NCBI GenBank assembly: GCA_004524445.1
Contig: SDNP01000001.1
Span: 62,001-126,000, forward strand
DNA: 64,000 bases
Reading direction: 5' to 3'
DNA from: Candidatus Thorarchaeota archaeon
Lineage (GTDB): Archaea > Asgardarchaeota > Thorarchaeia > Thorarchaeales > Thorarchaeaceae
The notes below the pieces were generated by a model. That model was given only the letters and a program-made list of their open reading frames with translations. It searched no databases and had not been told where the DNA came from. The position numbers were made by a program, and so were the translations under genes. This document shows, piece by piece, positions 9,269 through 18,498 of this stretch (the stretch's first letter is position 1; each line of letters begins with the position of its first letter).

Positions 9269-11047
9269 TTGACCAGACCGACTGGCAACGAATATGAAGA
9301 AGAATGGTGCCAGTTTTTCTTTCAGGATGCGCCCGTCGGATTAGCAAGAAGCCGCTTAAACACTGGCGAAATCTTAGACTGCAATCAGCGCCTCGTTGAC
9401 ATATTTGGGTATTCGAATAAGGATGAATTCATGCAATCCGTGAAGGTCTCTGAATTTTATGTCAGTCTTGAAGAGCGGGCTCGGATTCTAGATGAACTTC
9501 GACAAAAGCAAAGAATATCCGGCATCGATTTGAAGCTCAAGAGAAAGAACGGACAAGAGTTCTGGGGACGATTTGCTGCCAAACTCATTCCAAATGAGAA
9601 TCAGCTGCAAATAGCAATCATTGATGTAACGAAAGAACGGGAAATATTCGAAAAGTTAACAGAGAGCGAACAGAAGTATAGGGCTCTCTTCGAATCTTTA
9701 GGTGATGCTGTCTTCATTCATGACCTAGAAGGTCATTTTCTTGAAGTCAATGATGTGGCTTGCGAAAGACTTGGCTATTCGAAGGAGGAGCTCTTGAATC
9801 TATCACCTATGGATATTGACGCAGAAGAATTTGCTCCGAAAGTACCGGGGCGAATCAGAGAACTAGAAGAGAAGGGGCATGTCTTCTATGAAACAGTGCA
9901 TATCGCAAAGGATGGAACGAGGTTTCCCACTGAATTGAGTAGCAGAGCAGTGAACCTGGGCGGAGAAACAGTAATTGTAACGGTTGCGCGTGATATCTCT
10001 CAGAGACTTGAAACCCAAAGGCAGCTCCAAGAACAGAAGAACTTCCTAGAAAAGGTAATCAACTCCCTGAATCATCCCTTTTTCGTTATAGATGTTGATA
10101 CACACGAAATACAACTGACAAATGAGGCAACTAGACGTCAATATGGAGATGTAGGTAACACTTGCTACGAAATCGCACACGGAAGAATTGACCCCTGCGC
10201 CGCTAATGATCATATCTGTCCCCTGAATGAGATGAGAAACAGTAGAGAACATGTAGCTGTAGAACATACTCACATCACAAAAAGTGGGGACGAGCGGATT
10301 TTCGAGGTTCATGCTCATCCTATCTTCAATGATTCAGGATATCTCACTCAGATGATAGAGTACTCTTTGGATATCACTGACCGCAAGAGAGCTGAAACTG
10401 AGCGAGTCCGACAGCAACGTGAACTAGAGCTATACGCATCTCTATTGAAGCATGATTTATCGAATGACCTTCAAATCATAATCGGGGCAATTGATATCGC
10501 CAGTGGCTCTATTGATGAAGAAGACAAGGAATTGCAGGAATTACTTGAAACAGGGGTTGCAGCTGCAAAGAGAATGTCCTATCTTCTCTCCGTACTAGGT
10601 AGCCCTGAGGAAGATGCAGACCATAATCTGATTCATATTTTGAATAGGGAATTGGAGGAGGCTGCTGAAGTTCATAGCAATTTCAGTTTTGAATTGAACC
10701 CTCCTGATGACAAGAAGGAAGTCAGAATAAGAAGATCGAAGTTACTACCGATGGTCTTTGAGAATATCTTTAGAAATGCGGCTCAACATGCGGGAAAGAA
10801 GCCTCATGTCCAGGTCGATGTCACTCTACAAGAAGAGTTAGTACATGTTGACATTATTGATAATGGGCCTGGAATCCCAAAGAAATTGAGAAACGAGATA
10901 TTTCAGAGAAAATCATCAGAAAAGACCGGATTTGGCCTCTATTTAGCAAAGGAGATTCTGCGTATGTTAGAAGGTGACATCACACTACTAGACTCTCAAG
11001 AAGATGCTGGGGCCGCCTTCCGAGTTTCCCTTGTCCTTGAAAAGTAG
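9269..11047 (+). CDS. Cytosolic PAS-domain sensor histidine kinase
   Basis: 592 residues with no membrane segment. Three PAS domains can be placed at about 12-125, 135-245 and 255-375, followed by a phosphoacceptor helix (LKHDLSND, His395) and a HATPase domain with N-box (FRNAAQHA, Asn503), G1 (DNGPGIP, Asp531) and G2 (TGFGLYLAKEI). PAS3 carries a cysteine cluster (Cys299, Cys310, Cys317 with a His between), suggesting redox or metal sensing. The start is TTG 9269 behind TAGGGGG. It lies 34 bp after hdrB on the same strand, so it may sense the redox state served by Hdr. No response regulator is seen nearby, so its output is unknown. Confidence 0.88.
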   Translation: MTRPTGNEYEEEWCQFFFQDAPVGLARSRLNTGEILDCNQRLVDIFGYSNKDEFMQSVKVSEFYVSLEERARILDELRQKQRISGIDLKLKRKNGQEFWGRFAAKLIPNENQLQIAIIDVTKEREIFEKLTESEQKYRALFESLGDAVFIHDLEGHFLEVNDVACERLGYSKEELLNLSPMDIDAEEFAPKVPGRIRELEEKGHVFYETVHIAKDGTRFPTELSSRAVNLGGETVIVTVARDISQRLETQRQLQEQKNFLEKVINSLNHPFFVIDVDTHEIQLTNEATRRQYGDVGNTCYEIAHGRIDPCAANDHICPLNEMRNSREHVAVEHTHITKSGDERIFEVHAHPIFNDSGYLTQMIEYSLDITDRKRAETERVRQQRELELYASLLKHDLSNDLQIIIGAIDIASGSIDEEDKELQELLETGVAAAKRMSYLLSVLGSPEEDADHNLIHILNRELEEAAEVHSNFSFELNPPDDKKEVRIRRSKLLPMVFENIFRNAAQHAGKKPHVQVDVTLQEELVHVDIIDNGPGIPKKLRNEIFQRKSSEKTGFGLYLAKEILRMLEGDITLLDSQEDAGAAFRVSLVLEK

Positions 11048-11064
11048 CTCCAAAAACCTGCGAA

Positions 11065-11952
11065 TCAAATATCAGGTAGGGGTTCTCTCTTTGAAATCCA
11101 CTTATTTGGAATTCCATCTCCTCCGACATGACATGCTACTATTCCACCGACCATTGCGCATGTTGTGTCCATGTCCCCGCCGCCGCTGACTGTCTGCCAA
11201 AGTGCCTCTTCGAAGTCATTCAAGTATCTACTTGCACACCAAATCACGTAAGGTACGGTATCCTGAACCGTGATTCTATGGCCAGCTCCAAGTAATTTTG
11301 CCACTGCCTTGGTTTCCATATTATTGCACTCAAGAGCTTGCCTTAATCCATTCTTCACATCGCCTTCAGGAACATGAGTCACAAGTTCCTCGATGAACTC
11401 ATTAGGCTTAAGTGGTGTTTGTCTTGTTTGATATGCAATTGCGGCCCCAACGGCCACAGCGATCGCGCCTGCAGTGGCCTCTGGATGCTGATGTGTGACT
11501 TGTGCTGAAAGCGTCGCATTCTCGACGACTAAATCGAGGTCTTTGGCGAAGTAGGCTCCCACTGGAGCTACGCGCATTGCAGCTCCGTTACCGAATGAAC
11601 CCTCTCCACCAAAGAGTGAACCAAAAAGCACCCTCCAATCTTCACCTCTTTTAATTCTAGGTAATGTTGAATACATGGATGGACCGTAGCCTCTTGCTGG
11701 ATCGAAGGACTGTGCAAACCTCATTGCCAATTCATCTTGAATAACCCTGTCATATTCCAGAAGTATCTCTGCAATTGAGATGGCCGTGATTGTATCATCT
11801 GTATACCGCCAAATTCCCGGTGGAAGTTCTCTCTTTGCTTCCCATCCTCCAATTATCTTTCTAGCATCAAAGAAATTCTGACCGAATGCATCTCCAACAG
11901 AGAGTCCCTCAAGTGCCTCCATGAGCCTCTCTTTTTTCCTATCCATAGTCAT
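11065..11952 (-). CDS. ADP-ribosylglycohydrolase family protein
   Basis: A 295-residue DraG/ARH-type hydrolase that removes ADP-ribose from proteins or nucleic acids using a binuclear Mg or Mn centre. Visible motifs are GDAFGQ at the N-terminus, YTDDT (metal ligands, near residue 45), GNGAAMRVAPVG in the middle and GGDMDTTCAMVGG near the C-terminus, where the Asp residues complete the metal site. Length is normal. It converges with the histidine kinase and shows no clear operon partner; DUF2096 and the second HdrA lie upstream on the same strand. The target is unknown. Regulation of redox enzymes by ADP-ribosylation, as with nitrogenase reductase, is possible but not shown. Confidence 0.87.
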   Translation of the reverse strand: MTMDRKKERLMEALEGLSVGDAFGQNFFDARKIIGGWEAKRELPPGIWRYTDDTITAISIAEILLEYDRVIQDELAMRFAQSFDPARGYGPSMYSTLPRIKRGEDWRVLFGSLFGGEGSFGNGAAMRVAPVGAYFAKDLDLVVENATLSAQVTHQHPEATAGAIAVAVGAAIAYQTRQTPLKPNEFIEELVTHVPEGDVKNGLRQALECNNMETKAVAKLLGAGHRITVQDTVPYVIWCASRYLNDFEEALWQTVSGGGDMDTTCAMVGGIVACHVGGDGIPNKWISKREPLPDI

Positions 11953-12037
11953 AGTGTACGCAGTCCTATTCTCACTCTAGTATTCTGGAATCTAATTGAG
12001 TTTTCTGTGGTTGAGTGCAAGAACTCTGAAAAATATC

Positions 12038-12604
12038 TTACCCCAACCTATTCTCTCCGTAGAATAGCTCACCAAGGGTTTTCATAGCTTTTCTGACACA
12101 TTCCTTCTCACCGCTGACTTGTAGATGTCGTTTTCCATCCAACTGAATTAGGACTCCACAATCTTCTGCAACAGCACCGACTGTTTCCACTGGGATGTCT
12201 TCTGGGAGCTTGATTCGAAAGAAACTAACATCCTTTTCACGAGGAAGGTCTGAGATGGAGGTCATTGGTTCAACCGTTGGCGGGTCAATTAACTCATGAA
12301 GGGCATCTTCGAATTTTCCCTCCCACTTTTTTCGATATTCCACTCCTTTGGCATTCTCTGCCCAAGCTAGGAGTGTTTCTCGTAAGCTTAGGATTTTATT
12401 CTCCATGTCTTGTCGTAGCTGTAAGTCCGCATTCTCCTGCCTTCTGATATCCTCATTGAATGAGCGGAGATATTCCAAGACCATCTTGGAGTTTCTGAAG
12501 TCTGCATGAGTTATACTGGGTATATCAACACCCTCTCTGCGGAGTTCTCCCATCAAATCATTAAGAACCATCCAACTAGCATATAACCCATCAAGAGTGA
12601 CCAA
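12038..12604 (-). CDS. DUF2096-like archaeal protein
   Basis: A 188-residue soluble protein. The N-terminal part (WMVLNDLMGELRREGVDIP, then a helix with RNSKMVLEYLRSF) resembles the archaeal DUF2096 family as I recall it; the middle is helical and charged and the C-terminal 60 residues look like a small alpha/beta domain. The gene starts 7 bp after the stop of the minus-strand double HdrA, so the two are very probably one transcript. No enzymatic motif is visible. Linkage to HdrA is the only functional hint. The family assignment is moderately sure and the function unknown. Confidence 0.65.
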   Translation of the reverse strand: MVTLDGLYASWMVLNDLMGELRREGVDIPSITHADFRNSKMVLEYLRSFNEDIRRQENADLQLRQDMENKILSLRETLLAWAENAKGVEYRKKWEGKFEDALHELIDPPTVEPMTSISDLPREKDVSFFRIKLPEDIPVETVGAVAEDCGVLIQLDGKRHLQVSGEKECVRKAMKTLGELFYGENRLG

Positions 12605-12611
12605 TACTATC

Positions 12612-15600
12612 CTACTCCCTCAGCATCTCTTCGATTTGGTCGAGGAAACTCTTCTCACGCCACCAACGGAGGTCTCTGGCTCCAGTTGGACATATTGCAC
12701 AGCATGCACCACAGCCCTCACATCTCATCTCATCGGTCACGCTCTTCTTAACACCAGGCTCAACTTCTACCATACTCACTGCATCATAGGGGCAGATCTC
12801 AGAGTAATGGCATAGATCGCAACCTACACAGAGATCTTGATCAACTTCCGCAGTCAATAGTTCGATCTCTACAGTACCGAGTGTTAATGGTATTGAGGCC
12901 TGACTTGCTGCACCTCTTGACTGATTTATCGAGTCGGCAACATTCTTTGCATATGTTACACCCAAGAAGATTCCCGGTACAGTTGTTTCAACAGGTCTGA
13001 ACTTCATGTGCATCTCTGCTAGAAAACCATCTTGACTCTTGTTAATGCCTAAGGCTTTAACCAGTTCATTGACATCATGTGGGGCTTCAAGTCCCACAGC
13101 AAGAACTACCATGTCGGATTGAATCTTCAGAGTTTCTTGAGACAATGTGTCGTAAATTGTTACAATCGCCTCATCACTGTCTTCTGCCTTTTCAACTGTG
13201 ATGGGATTCTCCCTGACCCAGCGAAGGTATGAAACGCCATTTTGCCTATTCTCTCTCCACATCTCTTCCATATTGTTGGCGTAGGGACGGATGTGTTCTT
13301 TATAGGCAGAGAAGATCCTAATATCTGGAAACCTCTCTCTTAGCTCTTTCTGCATAGCAATGACTGCAGAGCAACAGACACGAGAACAGTACTTATTCCC
13401 CTCACCAGGCGTCTGCCTTGAACCTACGCAATGAATAAAGACCGGGTTCTTTGGAGGCTTCTTAATTTCACCAGCTTTGAGTTTCTCTTCTAGGTCTTGA
13501 GTTGTAATGACTGCTGGAGTTTCTTCCCAACCATATTCGCCCTTCTCCGGCTCGTATGTATCATTCCCAACTGCAACCACCATCGAACCTATGGTATGTG
13601 TGGTTTCCTCCCCAGTTTTCAGATTCCTCACCGTCATATCATAGTTTCCGTAGGATCCATCTCGTTCAACGACTTTGGAGTTCAGAAGCACCTTGATTCT
13701 CTTTTCCTTTTCTACTCTTGAGGTCAGGTCCTTCACAATATCCTCTGCGTTCTCCATATTGGGAAATACATGATAGAGCCTGTTCAGACGACCGCCCAAT
13801 TTGTCTTCTTTTTCCACGAGAATGACATCAAATCCCTTGCTAGCTAAATCTAGGGCTGCACTCATTCCAGAAACTCCGCCACCAACTACCATGGAGGTGA
13901 GGGTTACTTCTACTCTCTCGACAGGAACAAATTCATTATTAATTGCCTTAGCAACACCGCTCCTGATCAGGTCTTGGGCCTTTTCTTGCCGCACCTCTGG
14001 AGGTGCATTGGCATTAACCAAGGCTAGATGCTCTCGTAGACCCACGGGCCCAACAAGGTAGTATCCTGAAAGACCTGCGGCTCTCAAAGCAGACCTGAAG
14101 GTGGCTTCATGTTGAAGCGGCGAACACGAACCGACAACAACTCTGTTGAGGTTATGTTCCTTTATTGCCTCAGTAATCATTTCTTGCCCCGGATCACTGC
14201 ACATGAATAGATAATCAGTACTGTACGCTACTCCTGGGATGTCTTTTGCCCACTCCGCTAATGCTGGCGCGTCAATGACGTTTCCGATAATTCCCCCACA
14301 GTGGCAGACAAAGACACCAACTCTTGCTTCCTCTCCCTCCGGAAGTGGAGCAATTTTGTCCGGTGGTTCGCTTTCAGGTATGGGTAAGTAATTATGAGCT
14401 GCCAGTGCTGCTCCTTTACCTTCATTCACAGTATCAGTGCCATCTTTCGGGCCATGGATGCATCCAGCCATGAAAATGCCTGGTCGGGTCGTTTCCAAGG
14501 CTGCCTGATTGGGATGTTTCTCCTTGAGCCATCCTGTATCTCCCAACTCAATATTCAGAGTCTTGGCCAGTTTCTCATGCCCTTCATTAGGTCTAAAACT
14601 ACAGTTGAGAACTACCATGGATACATCTTCAATCTCCATGATTTCTCCCGTATCGGTATCCTCCATCTTCACTGATAGGTCATGAGTGTCTAGGTCTTCA
14701 GAGATTTCAGCAACTCTCCCTCTGATGAAGTCTATACCGTGGTTATGTTGACTATCCCAAAGAAACTCTTCGAGTGCCTTGCCCGCCGTCCTCATATCCA
14801 TATAGGTGTAAATGATCTCACAGTGGTCCTCGGGATAATGCATCCTGGTGGCTTGTGCAAGCTTGAGTCCGAAAGAACAACAGACGCGATTACAATGATC
14901 GCTATAGCCCTGTACCACTTCTCTTACATCTCTGCTCCCTACACAATTGACAAATAGGACTTTTTCGGGCTCTCTTCCATCAGAAGGTCTGACCATATGT
15001 GCATCGGTCGGTCCTGTTGGATGGGTCTGACGATCATACTCTAACGAAGTAACCACGTTTGGAAATACACCATAACCATACTCGCCATAATCAACCGGTT
15101 TGTATTCTTGGAATCCAGTGGCAACAATAATGGAGCCAACATTGAGATCGAATACCTTATCCTCATCTTCGTAATTGATACAATCCTGAGGGCACACTCC
15201 GGCACACGTGCCGCAACCAATACAAGCGTCTCTATCAATGGTGGCAACAAGCGGAATCTGCTGTGGGAAATTCAAGTAAATCGCTTTTCTAGTCGAGAGA
15301 CCGAAGTCATAGGGATTTGGCACCTCGACTGGACAGTTTCTGATACACATCTTGCAGCCAGTACACTTGTCTTCATCGACATATCTGGCCTTTTTGCGCA
15401 CTGAAACAGTGAAGTCGCCCGCTCGACCCTTTACCTTCTCAACTTCCGAGAGAGCATGAATTGTGATATTCGGATGCTTTCCAACGAATGATGTCAGAGG
15501 GGTCATAACACAGGCTGAACATTCGAGCATCGGGAATATCTTATAGATCGCAACGTAGTTTCCGCCGATATTCACTGTCTTCTCGATGATGTGAGCATGA

Positions 15601-15716
15601 TGTCCAGCATCTGCCAAATCCAATGCTGCGCTGATGCCAGCCATGCCGCCGCCTATGATGGCAACATCTGTGGGTTTTTGTTTGTCTGAGGTCTTCATTG
15701 CTGAGTCACTGGTCAT
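12612..15716 (-). CDS. hdrA: Second double HdrA-like flavin/iron-sulfur protein
   Basis: 1034 residues built like the HdrA at 4378 but without an MvhD tail. An N-terminal FAD domain (IGGGMAGISAALDLA) carries the HdrA cysteine site (LECSACV) and two ferredoxin motifs (CTGCKMCIRNCP, CIGCGTCAGVCP). A middle HdrA-type domain has GVFVCHCGG, a second FAD domain has GGGVSGMSAALDLA, and the C-terminus has two 4Fe-4S motifs (CVGCDLC..EICP, CEGCGACCAICP). ATG 15716 is preceded by AGAGGTATG as ribosome-binding site. It could partner the HdrCB at 1-1275 or act with other ferredoxin enzymes as in Qmo-like complexes. DUF2096 follows after 7 bp. The family is certain, the partner inferred. Confidence 0.92.
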   Translation of the reverse strand: MTSDSAMKTSDKQKPTDVAIIGGGMAGISAALDLADAGHHAHIIEKTVNIGGNYVAIYKIFPMLECSACVMTPLTSFVGKHPNITIHALSEVEKVKGRAGDFTVSVRKKARYVDEDKCTGCKMCIRNCPVEVPNPYDFGLSTRKAIYLNFPQQIPLVATIDRDACIGCGTCAGVCPQDCINYEDEDKVFDLNVGSIIVATGFQEYKPVDYGEYGYGVFPNVVTSLEYDRQTHPTGPTDAHMVRPSDGREPEKVLFVNCVGSRDVREVVQGYSDHCNRVCCSFGLKLAQATRMHYPEDHCEIIYTYMDMRTAGKALEEFLWDSQHNHGIDFIRGRVAEISEDLDTHDLSVKMEDTDTGEIMEIEDVSMVVLNCSFRPNEGHEKLAKTLNIELGDTGWLKEKHPNQAALETTRPGIFMAGCIHGPKDGTDTVNEGKGAALAAHNYLPIPESEPPDKIAPLPEGEEARVGVFVCHCGGIIGNVIDAPALAEWAKDIPGVAYSTDYLFMCSDPGQEMITEAIKEHNLNRVVVGSCSPLQHEATFRSALRAAGLSGYYLVGPVGLREHLALVNANAPPEVRQEKAQDLIRSGVAKAINNEFVPVERVEVTLTSMVVGGGVSGMSAALDLASKGFDVILVEKEDKLGGRLNRLYHVFPNMENAEDIVKDLTSRVEKEKRIKVLLNSKVVERDGSYGNYDMTVRNLKTGEETTHTIGSMVVAVGNDTYEPEKGEYGWEETPAVITTQDLEEKLKAGEIKKPPKNPVFIHCVGSRQTPGEGNKYCSRVCCSAVIAMQKELRERFPDIRIFSAYKEHIRPYANNMEEMWRENRQNGVSYLRWVRENPITVEKAEDSDEAIVTIYDTLSQETLKIQSDMVVLAVGLEAPHDVNELVKALGINKSQDGFLAEMHMKFRPVETTVPGIFLGVTYAKNVADSINQSRGAASQASIPLTLGTVEIELLTAEVDQDLCVGCDLCHYSEICPYDAVSMVEVEPGVKKSVTDEMRCEGCGACCAICPTGARDLRWWREKSFLDQIEEMLRE

Positions 15717-15889
15717 TGACCATACCTCTTAGGGCTTTGCGCCAACGCGACCGTTGACAGCTTGGACGATATAATCTTTCTGTCGTGGCGAAGAGCGTTA
15801 CACCACCTCCAAATAATGTCCGCGAAAGGAAAGACATTTCAATCCCTAATAGCACTGATTTAACCAAGAGGAGATCTAGAGGGTATATC

Positions 15890-16378
15890 ATGCCTGAAAT
15901 ACAGGAACCTCATCAATGGGTGCCTGCTGCCTTGCTTTTGTTGATTCTCCTATTCTTTCCCTTTATGCTCCAGATCCAACGTGATTTTGTTTATTCGGAC
16001 TTGAATTTCTCTTGGTGGGCTTGGGTCTATACAATATACTCCGACGGAATTCGAATCACGTCGCTTTGGAGCTTTCTTGGTAAATCATATGATACGATTC
16101 TCTATCTAGCTTTCATTATCGCGCTTGAGAGATATTACATGAGGAAATCAAGCCTAAGAGTGGTCAAGATTCTTGGAGTGGTCAGCATATTTCCCCGTCT
16201 TCTTCCAACTATATCTAATCTTCTGATTTCGGTACTCAGCTTCGGTGGAGATTATCTGCTTATTGGCATTCCTTTGCCATTGCCCGTCATAGTTGGATCT
16301 ATTTTTCTGCACTGCAAGCCTTTGCCTCCATCAGAGCATGAGTGGCTAGAAGAGGCAAAACACCACTGGGAATCTTGA
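15890..16378 (+). CDS. Small multi-pass membrane protein, unknown
   Basis: From the ATG at 15890, which has AAGAGGAGATC as a good ribosome-binding site about 17 bases upstream, this is 162 residues. It has about four hydrophobic segments: AALLLLILLFFPFML, a segment around the SWWAWVY stretch, TILYLAFIIALERYY, and a paired C-terminal hydrophobic region, followed by a cytosolic acidic tail. The frame is open further upstream to 15785, but that part is polar and lies in the divergent promoter region. I recognise no family. It is transcribed divergently from the double HdrA. Confidence 0.6.
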   Translation: MPEIQEPHQWVPAALLLLILLFFPFMLQIQRDFVYSDLNFSWWAWVYTIYSDGIRITSLWSFLGKSYDTILYLAFIIALERYYMRKSSLRVVKILGVVSIFPRLLPTISNLLISVLSFGGDYLLIGIPLPLPVIVGSIFLHCKPLPPSEHEWLEEAKHHWES

Positions 16379-16495
16379 TAATTAGAGTTCATACTCTTGC
16401 ATCTGTTTCCTGTTTTACACATACCGTGTAGTAGAATGCGCTATGTTAACAGGTATATGTCATATTGAATCATGCTAGCAAACTGACCCTACCAG

Positions 16496-16513
16496 ATTGA
16501 TTGTAGAATCAAT
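16496..16513. terminator. Hairpin between converging genes
   Basis: Perfect 7-bp inverted repeat ATTGATT / AATCAAT with a 4-base loop, between the stop codons of the membrane protein (plus) and the GNAT acetyltransferase (minus). It could act as a weak bidirectional terminator; the stem is AT-rich, so confidence is limited. Confidence 0.35.
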
Positions 16514-16516
16514 ATC

Positions 16517-17272
16517 CTATGATTTCTTTCTGTAATATGCTTCCCAAGATATTGGGTCAGAATAACCTAGCTTTTCTGCGAGTCTTATTGATGCTAAATT
16601 AGAGGCATCCCAGTGAGGAACCATGTCATTCTCGAGGGCATACTCGATAAGAGTTGCTGAAACAGCGGTTGCAAGCCCTCTTCTCCTATAAGAGGGATCA
16701 TCCACTGTATCAACCTGAACCTCAAATTCATCAATAAATGGAAATGCAGAATATGCCAAGCTGACAATCCGTTTTCCATAGACCGCACAAAATCCGACTC
16801 CCTGTTTGAGCAGCCCGTTTATGCTTCCGAAATGGAGGTCTATGGTTCTGCGAACTGCCGGATATACAGTTCGAAGATTATCACGGTTTATCCTCTGCAA
16901 GTCAACCTCTGCAGGAATCTTCTGCTTCAAGTGGCGAATTTCTGTGAGATCAAGCGAATCCGGACTAAATCTCGTTCTTTTTTGTATTCGCAACTCATCT
17001 CCGTACTTCTCCTTAACAAGTGAGTTCCAATCTTCAGTTGGCACAATTATGATGTTTAGATACGGAATCCTATCTACAAGCAGATGAGATTCTTCAGAGT
17101 GGGCGATTCCGGCTAGGAAATTAATCGGATGATAATGAAACCACGCCACGTTTGGATTGGCCTGAGAATCCACTCTCACATAGCCAAGACCCAGCCTCAT
17201 GAGCTGAAACAAGATTGCTCTTGCATTGTCATGTTCAGCAAATAGGTGTTCAATTTTACTTCTCTCTTGCAT
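16517..17272 (-). CDS. GNAT-family N-acetyltransferase
   Basis: About 251 residues from ATG 17272; a TTG lies five codons upstream at 17287. The C-terminal half is a GNAT domain with the acetyl-CoA-binding motif YRRRGLATAVSATLIEYAL, then HWDASNLASIRLAEKLGY and a final Tyr-containing strand, the arrangement of the GNAT_acetyltran (PF12746-type) family. The N-terminal half is the family's degenerate first domain. It transfers acetyl from acetyl-CoA to an amine or amino group; the acceptor cannot be read. It stands alone, converging with a membrane protein gene. Confidence 0.8.
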   Translation of the reverse strand: MQERSKIEHLFAEHDNARAILFQLMRLGLGYVRVDSQANPNVAWFHYHPINFLAGIAHSEESHLLVDRIPYLNIIIVPTEDWNSLVKEKYGDELRIQKRTRFSPDSLDLTEIRHLKQKIPAEVDLQRINRDNLRTVYPAVRRTIDLHFGSINGLLKQGVGFCAVYGKRIVSLAYSAFPFIDEFEVQVDTVDDPSYRRRGLATAVSATLIEYALENDMVPHWDASNLASIRLAEKLGYSDPISWEAYYRKKS

Positions 17273-17410
17273 CCATACTTCAAACAAATTAGGGTCCTCA
17301 ATGTATCAGTGAAAATCCTAGCATTATGATGTAATCACTGTTCTCTGTGTCATAATTTATTTCTTTTGACGTGTTTTTGAGCTATGCACAGCTATGTACA
17401 TATGCACGGC

Positions 17411-17423
17411 TTTATTTAAAAAT
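17411..17423 (+). promoter_or_regulatory. TATA box of the hydrogenase operon
   Basis: TTTATTTAAAAAT lies about 50 bp before the chosen start of the hydrogenase beta subunit at 17470. This places transcription start near 17445 and rules out the longer open frame beginning at 17371, which would start upstream of the promoter. Confidence 0.5.
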
Positions 17424-17469
17424 CGGGAAATATCACCCTGTATCCAAAAATATGTGGGTGTTGTGGTGC

Positions 17470-18498
17470 ATGCGTTATATCAAGATATCAAAAGAGAATA
17501 CATACAAGTTCCTAGAGCGACTCAAGGAGGTGGGAACTCTTCATGCCCCAATGAAGATTTCAGAGAAGTTCTATGATTTTTGCGAAGTTGATGATGTAAA
17601 GGAAGTTGCCTTCGAATACAATCGAACCATCAGACCCCCTCGTCGCTTTTTCTACCCTGAAGAGGAGGTTATGTTCAAATTTGACACAGCTCGGGTGGAA
17701 ATGTATGAAAACACCCCGCGAGACGAGAGAGTAATCCTATTTGGAGTGCATAATTGTGACATTGTTGGTCTACGAATTATGGACTCTGTATTCATGGACG
17801 AGCAACCGGACCCCTACTATCAAAAAAGGAGAAAGAATGGCATAATCATTGGGCTGTCTTGCCTTCCAGATGAATACTGTTTCTGCAATGTGAGACGCAT
17901 TGAATTTGTGGACGCAGGTTTTGACTTGTTTTTCCATGAGCTGCCCGATGGATATTTGGTGAGGGTTGGAACTGTGACTGGTCACAAGCTAGTAGATCCT
18001 CATCCCGAACTCTTTGAGGAAATCACCAAAGAGGACACCAAAAACCTGGAAGAATTCGAAGCGAAAAAGGCAAGCATGTGGACGGTGAAGGGCAACTGGG
18101 ATGACCTGAGATACTTTCTTGAGATGCGAATGGATCATGAAATGTATGACCGAGAGAGCGATAAATGCCTAGGTTGTGGGAATTGTACTCTAACCTGTCC
18201 AACTTGTCGCTGTCACACGTATAGGGATATCCCAAGTATTGATGGACGTACGGGTGAGAGAATGAAATACTGGGACTCCTGTCAGTTCCGTTCACACGGG
18301 CTTGTTGCGGGGCCTCACAATTTCCGACCCACCAAGAAGTCGAGATTCTTTAATCGCTATCAGTGCAAGAATGCATATTGTCCCGATACAACTACTGCGT
18401 ACTGTGTAGGATGCGGAAGATGCACCTATTTCTGTCCTGCTGAAATCAACTTCAAGAAAAACCTCATGGAGATTGGTGGCTATACGGAGGCGATCTAA
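17470..18498 (+). CDS. hydB: Group 3b [NiFe] hydrogenase (sulfhydrogenase) beta subunit
   Basis: A 342-residue cytoplasmic iron-sulfur subunit that relays electrons between the NiFe dimer and the NAD(P)-binding gamma subunit. Two 4Fe-4S motifs are visible in the C-terminal half (CLGCGNCTLTCPTCRC and CVGCGRCTYFCP); the N-terminal half is the conserved fold of the family (RPPRRFFYP, GVHNCDIVGLRIMD). ATG 17470 is chosen because a TATA box at 17411-17423 excludes longer starts. The gene leads an operon in the order beta, gamma, delta, alpha, as in Pyrococcus hydBGDA. The next gene begins directly after its stop. Confidence 0.9.
   Translation: MRYIKISKENTYKFLERLKEVGTLHAPMKISEKFYDFCEVDDVKEVAFEYNRTIRPPRRFFYPEEEVMFKFDTARVEMYENTPRDERVILFGVHNCDIVGLRIMDSVFMDEQPDPYYQKRRKNGIIIGLSCLPDEYCFCNVRRIEFVDAGFDLFFHELPDGYLVRVGTVTGHKLVDPHPELFEEITKEDTKNLEEFEAKKASMWTVKGNWDDLRYFLEMRMDHEMYDRESDKCLGCGNCTLTCPTCRCHTYRDIPSIDGRTGERMKYWDSCQFRSHGLVAGPHNFRPTKKSRFFNRYQCKNAYCPDTTTAYCVGCGRCTYFCPAEINFKKNLMEIGGYTEAI

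Noticed and set aside
17371..17469. Extended start of the hydrogenase beta subunit
   Set aside because: A TATA box at 17411-17423 lies inside the extension, so it would be upstream of the transcript.
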